Assembly: GCA_023391815.1 (NCBI GenBank)
Contig: JAEWAF010000043.1
Location: forward strand, 62,001 to 126,000
Origin: Pseudomonadota bacterium
GTDB taxonomy: Bacteria > Pseudomonadota > Gammaproteobacteria > Steroidobacterales > Steroidobacteraceae
DNA: 64,000 bases
Direction of reading: 5' to 3'
The translations under genes and the position numbers were made by a program. A model generated the notes under the pieces. The model ran no database searches and was not told the DNA's origin. It was given only the letters and a program-made list of their open reading frames with translations. Of the stretch, positions 40,939 through 48,253 are shown piece by piece (position 1 is the stretch's first letter; each line of letters starts with the position of its first letter).

Positions 40939-41829
40939 TCAGCGACTCCAGTACAGGGACATCGGGTTGTCGACCAGCAGCTTACGCTGCAACTCCGGCG
41001 TGCGGGCGATGCGGGGAATGACATCGACCAGCTTGCCGTCGTCCGGCATGTGCGACTTCATGTTCGGATGCGGCCAATCGGTGCCCCACAGCACTCGATC
41101 CGGAAACGTTTCAACGATACGTCGCGCGAACGGCACGACGTCCTCATAGCCATCGGGCCCGGTCTTCGACAAACGCTCCGGACAGCTGACCTTGGACCAG
41201 AAGTGGGAGTTTTCACGCATCAACTTCACGAACAACTCGAACTCCGGACCGTCGACGGGCTTGCTCACATCCGGCCGCCCCATGTGATCGACCACCACCG
41301 TCGTCGGCAAGGACGTGAAGAAGTCGTACAGCTCGTGCAGCTCGGCCGCCTCGAAGTAGATGACGATGTGCCAGCCCAGCGGCTTGATGCGCTCGGCGAT
41401 CGAATACAACACCTCACGGGGCGTCGTGTCGACCAGCCGCTTGACGAAGTTGAATCGCACTCCGCGCACACCGGCCGCATCGAGCGCCGCAAGTTCTGCG
41501 TACGTCACGTCCTGCTTCACCGTAGCCACGCCACGCGCCCGACCGTTGGATGCTTTCAATGCATCGACGAGTGCCCGATTGTCCGCGCCGTGGCACGTCG
41601 CCTGGACAATCACGTTGCGCTCGAAGCCGAGATAATCGCGCAGCTCCCACAGCTTCTCCTTCGGCGCATCGCATGGCGTGTACTTGCGCTCGGGCGCGTA
41701 CGGAAATACGTCTCCCGGCCCGAAGACGTGGCAATGCGCATCCACCGCACCCGCGGGTGGTCGGAAGGTGGGCTTGCTCGGCGACGGGTGGAATACCAGC
41801 CAATCGCGATCCATCTGAAACGCTGCCAT
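40939..41829 (-). CDS. ligI: 2-pyrone-4,6-dicarboxylate hydrolase
   Basis: A 296-residue amidohydrolase that opens the pyrone ring to 4-oxalomesaconate. The motif VDAHCHVFGPGDVFPYAPER with KYTPCDAPK is diagnostic for LigI, and VIVQATCHGADN, GVRGVRFNFVKRL, TVVVDHMGRPD and VLWGTDWPHPNMKSHMPDD match other active-site loops. LigI is unusual in working without a bound metal. Gene order ligJ-ligI-ligA-ligB-ligC follows the pathway. Nine bases separate it from ligJ. Confidence 0.95.
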   Translation of the reverse strand: MAAFQMDRDWLVFHPSPSKPTFRPPAGAVDAHCHVFGPGDVFPYAPERKYTPCDAPKEKLWELRDYLGFERNVIVQATCHGADNRALVDALKASNGRARGVATVKQDVTYAELAALDAAGVRGVRFNFVKRLVDTTPREVLYSIAERIKPLGWHIVIYFEAAELHELYDFFTSLPTTVVVDHMGRPDVSKPVDGPEFELFVKLMRENSHFWSKVSCPERLSKTGPDGYEDVVPFARRIVETFPDRVLWGTDWPHPNMKSHMPDDGKLVDVIPRIARTPELQRKLLVDNPMSLYWSR

Positions 41830-41838
41830 AAATGTCTC

Positions 41839-42864
41839 TTATTGTCCCCGCGACTTCAAAATCGCGTCCAGCCGCGGGAACACGCGACGGGCATTGCCTT
41901 CGAAGATGCGACGCTTGTCGGTCTCCGGGATCTGCAACGCGTCGATGTAGCGCTTGGTGTCATCGAAGTAGTTGCCCGTTTCCGGGTCGATGCCACGCAC
42001 GGCGCCGACCATTTCGGAGCCGAACAGAATGTTATCGATGTCGATCACCTTGACCAGCAGATCGATGCCGGGCTGATGATAGACGCAGGTGTCGAAGAAT
42101 ACGTTCTTCATGACGTGCTCCGAGAGTGCCGGACGCTTCAGCATGTCCGCGAGCCCCCGATAGCGGCCCCAGTGGTACGGCACCGCGCCGCCGCCGTGGG
42201 GAATGATGAAGCGCAGCGTCGGAAAGTCCTTGAACAGGTTGCCTTCGATGAACTGCATGAACGCCGTCGTGTCCGCATTGAGGTAGTGCGCACCGGTGGC
42301 GTGGAAATTCGGATTGCACGAAGCCGACACGTGAATCATGGCAGGCACGTCGAGCTCCACCATCTTCTCGTAGAACGGATACCAGTGCTTGTCGGTCAGC
42401 GGCGGTGAGGTCCAGTGGCCGCCGGACGGATCGGGATTCAGATTGCAACCGATGAACCCCAGCTCCTGCACGCAGCGCTCGAGCTCCTGCACCGAGCGCG
42501 AGATCGGCACGCCCGGCGACTGCGGCAGCTGGCACACGCCGACGAAATTCTCCGGGTACAGATCGACGACGCGCTTGATCAAATCGTTACACGCACGCGT
42601 CCACTGCTGCGATACCGCCTCATCGCCGACGTGATGGGCCATCGCCGACGCACGCGGCGAAAAGATCGTGATATCGGCACCGCGTTCCTTCTGCAGCTTC
42701 AGCTGATTCTTCTCGATGGTTTCGCGGATCTCATCGTCGCTGATCCTGGCCGGCGTCGGCGTGGGCGCCAGTGGATCCTTCAGCTTCGCGAGCTGCTGAT
42801 CGCGAAATTTCTGATGGCCGTCCGGCGCGGTCGTGTAGTGACCGTGACAATCGATAATCAGCAT
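41839..42864 (-). CDS. ligJ: 4-oxalomesaconate hydratase (amidohydrolase type)
   Basis: A 341-residue amidohydrolase-2 fold enzyme that hydrates the 4-oxalomesaconate tautomer to 4-carboxy-4-hydroxy-2-oxoadipate. IIDCHGHYTTAPDGHQKFRD provides the zinc motif; ITIFSPRASAMAHHVGDE, ACNDLIKRVVDLYPENFVGV, FIGCNLNPDPSGGHWTSPPL, RFIIPHGGGAVPYHWGRYRG and LFGSEMVGAVRGIDPETG are LigJ blocks. ATG 42864 shares one base with the upstream stop. Confidence 0.95.
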   Translation of the reverse strand: MLIIDCHGHYTTAPDGHQKFRDQQLAKLKDPLAPTPTPARISDDEIRETIEKNQLKLQKERGADITIFSPRASAMAHHVGDEAVSQQWTRACNDLIKRVVDLYPENFVGVCQLPQSPGVPISRSVQELERCVQELGFIGCNLNPDPSGGHWTSPPLTDKHWYPFYEKMVELDVPAMIHVSASCNPNFHATGAHYLNADTTAFMQFIEGNLFKDFPTLRFIIPHGGGAVPYHWGRYRGLADMLKRPALSEHVMKNVFFDTCVYHQPGIDLLVKVIDIDNILFGSEMVGAVRGIDPETGNYFDDTKRYIDALQIPETDKRRIFEGNARRVFPRLDAILKSRGQ

Positions 42865-43751
42865 CAGGTTTTCTCCGCCATGGCGCGGCCGAGTACCGCG
42901 TCCAACATCGCATCCAACGCCTCGATCGAAGCCGCCTCACGAAAGTCGGCCGCCCAATCCTGGCGCTGCGCGCACGCCGCGCTCATCTGAGGCTGCAATC
43001 CCGCTTCGGTCACGGTCCTGGCGACTTCGCGCATCTCCTCCGCCCGACGCTTTCCATGAGTCAGCGAGCGCGAAATCATGTACCGCGCAAGTGTCGGCCA
43101 GTCGGCACCAGGAAACAGATTGCGCAGCGAATCGATCACGGTCGATTCGACACCGTAATGGCGTGCCGATAGCAACGATTCGGTCAGCAGCGCTTCCATC
43201 CCCTTGATCATGACACTCCGGCACATCTTGGCGGCCGACGCTCGACCGATCTGCTCCGAAAACACCTCGGCGCGGCTGAAACCGAGCTGTTGAGCGAGCG
43301 GCAGAAATCCCATCGCATGCCTGCCCCCGAACAACATCGGTGAGCCCGCGCCGTTCGGGTTGATCGGCGACATGATCGCTGCCTCGATGTAGCGGCCCCC
43401 GGCACAGTCGATCAGCGTCGCTGCCTCTCTCTTCACACCGGGAGAAACCGAGTTCACGTCCAGAAAATAAGCGCCAGGTTTCATTGCGCCAACGACGGCG
43501 CGCGCGGCAGCTATGTCCTGAGCCGCGGTCACCGCACTCACCACCAGATCGGCAGTCGCCACCGCCTCCACGGCACTGTTCGCGACATGCAACTTCGCTG
43601 CAATGGCCGCGCGCGTACAGGCGCTCGCAGCGTCTTTGAATAGCAAGTCGTATGCCGTAAGTTGCGTGATGCCCGCCGCCTTGAAATCCGCCGCTAGCGT
43701 CTGCCCCACTTCACCGAAGCCGAGCAAACAAATGTGTTCGAGGCGCCTCAT
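42864..43751 (-). CDS. DUF1932-type NAD(P)-dependent oxidoreductase
   Basis: A 295-residue beta-hydroxyacid dehydrogenase-like protein. EHICLLGFGEVGQTLAADFK is the N-terminal dinucleotide fold, DVNSVSPGVKREAATLI and YIEAAIMSPINPNGAGSPML the substrate-loop region, and the C-terminal helical domain (AAKMCRSVMIKGMEALLTES) is of the DUF1932 kind. It has no named step in the textbook 4,5-pathway. The ATGA overlap with ligU and one-base overlap with ligJ show it is an intended operon member; a role with an overflow or side product of oxoadipate intermediates is a guess. Confidence 0.85.
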   Translation of the reverse strand: MRRLEHICLLGFGEVGQTLAADFKAAGITQLTAYDLLFKDAASACTRAAIAAKLHVANSAVEAVATADLVVSAVTAAQDIAAARAVVGAMKPGAYFLDVNSVSPGVKREAATLIDCAGGRYIEAAIMSPINPNGAGSPMLFGGRHAMGFLPLAQQLGFSRAEVFSEQIGRASAAKMCRSVMIKGMEALLTESLLSARHYGVESTVIDSLRNLFPGADWPTLARYMISRSLTHGKRRAEEMREVARTVTEAGLQPQMSAACAQRQDWAADFREAASIEALDAMLDAVLGRAMAEKT

Positions 43752-44866
43752 GACCCACTCCATACACGGCCGGGCACGAACACTTCGCCCCGCATGAGCT
43801 TACGCGCCGTACGTAACAGCGCCGAGCGACGCACGTCTACTTTGCCATCGATCACAGCCACCTCGATGTCGACGGTGAAGAAACCCGTCGGATGCTCGAC
43901 TTCCAGTCGCTGTGCCGAGCCTTGTCCGGAGATCGTCGCGACCTGCGCGGCCACCGAGCCTGGCGTCACGCATGCGGTCGCGACACTGACGGCGCCGAGC
44001 ACACCGATGGACTCGTGCACCCGATGCGGAATGAACGTTCGCGTGGCAATCGCCCCACCCTGCGTCGGCGGCGACACCAAACACATCTTCGGCACGGTCT
44101 TTTTGCTCACATCACCCAGATTCATGCGCGGACCGACGGCGAGCCGAATCGCTTCCACGCGCTGCTTGAGCGACGAGTTGCTCTCCAACTGCTCGGGTGT
44201 TTCGGCGCCGGACAGGCCGAAGTCCCGGGCACGCAGAATCACCACGGGCATGCCGTTATCGATGCAGGTGACGGACACGCCGTCAATCTCATCGACCACG
44301 GAGCCGGTCGGCAGCAATGAGCCACAGCTCGACCCGGCGACATCAAGAAATTCCAACGGAATGGCTGCCGCGGTGCCAGGCACGCCGTCGATGCGCGCCT
44401 CGCCTTCATACTCGACCGCACCGTTCGGCGTCGGCACGTAAGCGACCGCGATGCTCGCGGTGTTCAACATGTGAATGCGAACCGGCGTGACATCCCCGGC
44501 AATCGGCACCAGGCCATTCTCGATCGCCCAAGGACCGACGCCCGCGAGGATGTTGCCGCAGTTCTGACTGTCGCTGACCTCGGCTTTATCGACCACCACT
44601 TGCAGAAACAAGTAATCGACATCGGCGTGCGACCCGGTGGAGCGACGGATGACCGCGACTTTACTGGTCAGTGGATGCGCCCCGCCCACGCCGTCGATCT
44701 GGCGAACATCCGGCGATCCCATGGCCGCGAGCAGCACGCGATCGCGAAGTTCGCGGTCGGCGGGCAGGTCCGCCTCGTTGAAGTACAGGCCCTTCGAGGT
44801 GCCACCGCGCATCAAGGTACAAGGAATGGACTTCAGCATATCGCGAGGCTCGGTGGAGCGGATCAC
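43748..44866 (-). CDS. ligU: 4-oxalomesaconate tautomerase (PrpF family)
   Basis: A PrpF-fold isomerase (372 residues from GTG 44866, or 363 from ATG 44839) that interconverts 4-oxalomesaconate tautomers before hydration; also known as GalD. SIPCTLMRGGTSKGLYFNEA is the conserved opening with a catalytic Cys region, SDSQNCGNILAGVGPWAIEN and EHPTGFFTVDIEV are family blocks. GTG 44866 overlaps the ligK stop (GTGA), while alignment with relatives favours ATG 44839. It overlaps the DUF1932 gene by four bases. Confidence 0.93.
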   Translation of the reverse strand: MIRSTEPRDMLKSIPCTLMRGGTSKGLYFNEADLPADRELRDRVLLAAMGSPDVRQIDGVGGAHPLTSKVAVIRRSTGSHADVDYLFLQVVVDKAEVSDSQNCGNILAGVGPWAIENGLVPIAGDVTPVRIHMLNTASIAVAYVPTPNGAVEYEGEARIDGVPGTAAAIPLEFLDVAGSSCGSLLPTGSVVDEIDGVSVTCIDNGMPVVILRARDFGLSGAETPEQLESNSSLKQRVEAIRLAVGPRMNLGDVSKKTVPKMCLVSPPTQGGAIATRTFIPHRVHESIGVLGAVSVATACVTPGSVAAQVATISGQGSAQRLEVEHPTGFFTVDIEVAVIDGKVDVRRSALLRTARKLMRGEVFVPGRVWSGS

Positions 44867-45546
44867 TCCAGGGAATCGACGTACTTCAGGCCTTTCTCCG
44901 CGAGGCGCTGACGCATGCCATAAATATCCAGGCCCAACTCCCCCGCTTTCAGGCGAGCGCGCACGGCCGCCTCCCTCTTCTCGCGTGCGGTCGATTGTTC
45001 CAGCACGGTCGCGGCCTTCTCACGGGGCACGACGCACACGCCGTCGTCATCGGCGACGATCACATCGCCCGGCTTGATCGCAGCCCCCGCGCATACGATG
45101 GGAACGTTGACGCTGCCGAGCGTCTCTTTCACCGTGCCTTGCGCCGAGACATAGCGAGACCAGACCGGGAACCCGAGCGCCGTCAGATCTTTCACATCGC
45201 GCACACCCGCCTCGATGATCAGGCCGCGAACACCGCGAGCCATCAACGAGCACGCCAGCAACTCGCCGAAATAGCCGGTGTCGCAGGCGGAGGTCGGAGA
45301 GACCACGAGAATGTCGCCCTCCTGGCACTGCTCCACCGCGACATGGATCATCCAGTTGTCACCCGGTGGAATGCTGACCGTCACGGCGGACCCGGCGATG
45401 CGAGCACCGGCGTAAATCGGACGCATGTAAGAAGCCAGCAACCCGGTGCGGCCTTGCGTCTCATGCACGGTCGCGACGCCGGACTCGGCCAGGCCGTCGA
45501 TCACCGGACGCTCGGCCCGCTGAATGTTTCTTACAACCACCGACAT
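44863..45546 (-). CDS. ligK: 4-carboxy-4-hydroxy-2-oxoadipate aldolase
   Basis: A 227-residue RraA-fold class II aldolase that splits the final intermediate into pyruvate and oxaloacetate. RPVIDGLAESGVATVHETQG, SYMRPIYAGARIAGSAVTVS, GDILVVSPTSACDTGYFGEL, ARGVRGLIIEAGVRDVKDL and PGDVIVADDDGVCVVPREK hold the G-x-x-x-R-D and metal residues of HMG/CHA aldolases. ATG 45546 has GAGGAG six bases upstream. Plain RraA (RNase E inhibitor) is shorter, about 160 residues, and the context settles the choice. Confidence 0.94.
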   Translation of the reverse strand: MSVVVRNIQRAERPVIDGLAESGVATVHETQGRTGLLASYMRPIYAGARIAGSAVTVSIPPGDNWMIHVAVEQCQEGDILVVSPTSACDTGYFGELLACSLMARGVRGLIIEAGVRDVKDLTALGFPVWSRYVSAQGTVKETLGSVNVPIVCAGAAIKPGDVIVADDDGVCVVPREKAATVLEQSTAREKREAAVRARLKAGELGLDIYGMRQRLAEKGLKYVDSLE

Positions 45547-45660
45547 CGCAAACTCCTCAACCGCGCCGCCAGCGCCCCGGCATTGTGACGCTCGCCGCAT
45601 CGCCAACCGATTCAATTTCTCGCCAGACCATCAGGCAACGCTATACACAACCGCCAGCCA

Positions 45661-46866
45661 TCACTCCTGCGGACGACGGCAGAAGCTCAGGCCGAATACC
45701 GCCGCGCCCGCGATCGCCGCGACCGGAACCATGTACTGCACGACACCGCTCGCGCTCGTTCCGCCGCCCAACAACACACCGGCCAACAGCGGCCCGATGA
45801 TCGAGCCGATGCGTCCGACCGCGACGCTCGCGCCCGATCCGGTGCCTCGAACGGCCAACGGGTAGTAGGTCGCCGCGACCCCGTAGAGGGCGTAGTTCGC
45901 GCCGAGCAGGAAAAATCCAGCCGCACCGCTGAGCACCAACGTCATGGTCAATTCGCTCGAAGCACTCAGCGCAACCAACGCGATGATCAGCCCCACGTAG
46001 GCGAACGTCATGGGCCAACGCGTGTCCACGCGATCCACCAGGCGACCGAAGAAGATCGCGCCCACCACGCTTGCGAAGTTGAATGCCAGCGACGCCTGCG
46101 GTGCCACCGCGCGATCCAGCCCATTGGCGACCACCAAGGTCGGCAACCAGTTCAAAATCAGATACAGGATCAACAGCGTCGGCAGGAACGCGAGCCAAAG
46201 CAGCAGCGTCGCTGACGTGCGGCCCTCGGCGAACAGGGCCGAAGCGACATCGGTACGGGGCGCACCCATCGCATTCTTCCTCAGCGTCTCGGGCATCAGG
46301 AAATAAATGGTCGGCGCGAGCAGCAACGGCAAAATGCCGCCGATCTCGAACAGAATGCGCCAGTCGAAGTCCGGGGGCAGCAACTGGGTCAGCAATGCGG
46401 ACGTGCCGCCGCCGAGTGGCATTCCGCAAAACATTACCGCGGCGGTGGACGCGCGCTTCTCCGGTGCGCTGACTTCGGCCGCCAACGCCATCATGTTCGG
46501 TAAGGCAGCCCCGAAGCCGAGACCGGCGCAGAAGCGCACGAGAAACAAGGCTTCGAACGTGCCGACCAGGGACGTGAGCAAAGTGAAAATGCCGAAGGCG
46601 AGCACGGCGCCGATGAACACCGGCTTGCGCCCGAGCCGATCGGCGAACCGGCCGCCCAGGCCCGCGCCGATGACCAGCCCGATGTTGCTGATGGCGAAGA
46701 TCCAGCCCATCTGTTTCGGATCGAACCCGAACTGGGGCGCCAGCTTGGGCGCCGCCACTCCCATGGCCTGTATGTCGAAGCCTTCCACGACGGCGACCAG
46801 GAAGCACAGCGCCACCGTGATCGTCACGTTGGACGTCTGAACGAGCACGGTCCGCTCTTGAAGCAT
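45661..46866 (-). CDS. MFS aromatic acid:H+ symporter (AAHS/PcaK-like)
   Basis: A 401-residue carrier with about 12 helices. FLVAVVEGFDIQAMGVAAPK carries the D in the first helix diagnostic of PcaK-type porters, GLGGRFADRLGRKPVFIGAV the helix 2-3 motif, and FCAGLGFGAALPNMMALAAE a further family block. It likely imports 4-hydroxybenzoate or protocatechuate. ATG 46866 is preferred because GGGGG stands six bases upstream; ATG 46872 is possible. It is the first gene of the lig operon, 114 bases before ligK, and is divergent from the LysR gene. Confidence 0.9.
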   Translation of the reverse strand: MLQERTVLVQTSNVTITVALCFLVAVVEGFDIQAMGVAAPKLAPQFGFDPKQMGWIFAISNIGLVIGAGLGGRFADRLGRKPVFIGAVLAFGIFTLLTSLVGTFEALFLVRFCAGLGFGAALPNMMALAAEVSAPEKRASTAAVMFCGMPLGGGTSALLTQLLPPDFDWRILFEIGGILPLLLAPTIYFLMPETLRKNAMGAPRTDVASALFAEGRTSATLLLWLAFLPTLLILYLILNWLPTLVVANGLDRAVAPQASLAFNFASVVGAIFFGRLVDRVDTRWPMTFAYVGLIIALVALSASSELTMTLVLSGAAGFFLLGANYALYGVAATYYPLAVRGTGSGASVAVGRIGSIIGPLLAGVLLGGGTSASGVVQYMVPVAAIAGAAVFGLSFCRRPQE

Positions 46867-46934
46867 TGCCATCCCCCTGATGACTCGCACGGAGTCACAT
46901 TGGCGCCGATTCTGTGCCCGCGGCCCCCGTGCCG

Positions 46935-46972
46935 GCCAATTCAAATTGGCGTTCCGGTATTAGCGATTGCTA
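46935..46972. promoter_or_regulatory. Operator-like palindromes between the lig operon and its LysR gene
   Basis: GCCAATT (46935-46941), CA, AATTGGC (46944-46950) is a perfect inverted repeat of 16 bp. Eleven bases further TAGC (46961-46964), GATT, GCTA (46969-46972) is a second dyad of the LysR type. Both sit in the 133-base divergent gap and are probably the recognition and activation sites of the two-headed LysR protein. Confidence 0.5.
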
Positions 46973-46999
46973 TAGCCATCCGGATGGCCGCGTGCCACG

Positions 47000-48217
47000 A
47001 TGAACTGCATGACGGTGCCCAATCTACGCCATTTGCAGGCCTTTCACGAAGTCATGGCGACCGGCAGTATCAGCGCCGCGTCGCTGCGAATGCATTTGAC
47101 GCAATCGGCGGTGACGCAGGCCGTCGCGGCGATCGAACGTTTTTTCGGGGCCACCCTGTTCACCCGCACCTCCCATGGCATGCAGCCCACGCGCGCCGGA
47201 TCGGTCTGCGCCGAACGTGTCGAACGTGCCTTGATCCAACTGCGGGACGGCATCCAGGAATTGGGCGGCTCGGAGATGAACGCCAGCCGACGGGAGCAAT
47301 TGTTTCGCAGGATCAGCAGTCCGCAGCTCAGCTCGTTGATCAAGCTGGTGGAGTTCCGCAACTTCACGCACGCCGCCAAGGCAACGGGGGTTTCGCAGCC
47401 GACCATGCACCGGGCCGCGCGCACGCTGGAACGAACGCTGGATGCCAAGCTGTTCGAAAAAACCAGCTATGGTGTCGTCCCCACTCGCGAAGCGGAGAAA
47501 TTATCCCGCCGCGCGCATCTTGCCTTCGTGGAAATCTCCCAAGCGCGTGCCGACATCGACGCGCTGGACGGCCGCGAATCGGGCCGCACGGTGATCGGCT
47601 CGATGCCGCTGTCTCGCAGCTTTCTCGTGCCCAACGCGCTCATTCGTTTCACACGCGAGCATACCGAGCACGCCGTCTCCATCCTGGAAGGGACCTACGA
47701 ACATTTGCTGAGCGCGTTGCAGTCCGGTCAGGCGGACTTTCTGATCGGCGCGTTGCGAGACATCCGCGTCAGCGGCGGGATCGTGCAGGAACATTTGTTC
47801 GATGACCCGCTGTCCATCGTCGTGGGCGCCGGGCACCCGCTCGCCAAGAAACGCAGGCTGACCGCCAGCGACCTCGCGAGTCACCCCTGGATCGCGCCGC
47901 GCGCCACGTCGCCGCTCAAAACTCACTTCGAAGCGCTGTTCAAAGCCATGGGCATCGAGCCGCCACAACGTTTCATCGAATGCAACTCGCTCGGCGCCGC
48001 GCGCGCGTTCCTGATGGGCGGCGATCACATGATGCTGTCCTCGATCAATCAAGTTCACTACGAGCTGCAAGCGGGCATGCTGGTGTGCCTGCCCCACCCG
48101 GCCGGCAAAGTCATGAGAAAGATCGGGCTCACGATCCGGGAAGACTGGCGCCCGACGCGAGCGCAGGCACGGCTACTGACGATTGTGCGCGAGGAAGCGA
48201 ATCAGCTGGCGCATTAG
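47000..48217 (+). CDS. LysR-family regulator with two N-terminal helix-turn-helix domains
   Basis: A 405-residue protein, about 100 longer than a normal LysR regulator. The first DNA-binding domain is at about 8-67 (RHLQAFHEVMATGSISAASL, MHLTQSAVTQAVAAIERFFG, TLFTRTSHGMQPTRAG). A second, complete one follows at about 108-168 (SLIKLVEFRNFTHAAKATGV, SQPTMHRAARTLERTLDAKL, FEKTSYGVVPTREAEKL). Residues about 190-400 are the usual effector domain (VIGSMPLSRSFLVPNALIRF, DFLIGALRDIRVSGGIVQEH). There is no frameshift or stop between the heads. It is divergent from the lig operon and presumably its protocatechuate- or intermediate-sensing activator. ATG 47009 is an alternative start. Confidence 0.88.
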   Translation: MNCMTVPNLRHLQAFHEVMATGSISAASLRMHLTQSAVTQAVAAIERFFGATLFTRTSHGMQPTRAGSVCAERVERALIQLRDGIQELGGSEMNASRREQLFRRISSPQLSSLIKLVEFRNFTHAAKATGVSQPTMHRAARTLERTLDAKLFEKTSYGVVPTREAEKLSRRAHLAFVEISQARADIDALDGRESGRTVIGSMPLSRSFLVPNALIRFTREHTEHAVSILEGTYEHLLSALQSGQADFLIGALRDIRVSGGIVQEHLFDDPLSIVVGAGHPLAKKRRLTASDLASHPWIAPRATSPLKTHFEALFKAMGIEPPQRFIECNSLGAARAFLMGGDHMMLSSINQVHYELQAGMLVCLPHPAGKVMRKIGLTIREDWRPTRAQARLLTIVREEANQLAH

Positions 48218-48219
48218 AA

Positions 48220-48246
48220 GGCGGAGCGACCGTGCGTCGCCCCGCC
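48220..48246. terminator. Hairpin between convergent genes
   Basis: GGCGGAGCGAC (48220-48230), CGTGC, GTCGCCCCGCC (48236-48246) pair with a single A/C mismatch. The stem lies in the 36-base gap between the LysR and receptor genes that meet tail to tail and could end both transcripts. No T run follows. Confidence 0.45.
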
Positions 48247-48253
48247 GAAGTGC

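Noticed and set aside
44863..45546. RraA (RNase E inhibitor) as the identity of the RraA-fold gene
   Set aside because: At 227 residues it is longer than RraA, and it lies in the lig operon with ligU and ligJ; the aldolase assignment fits better.
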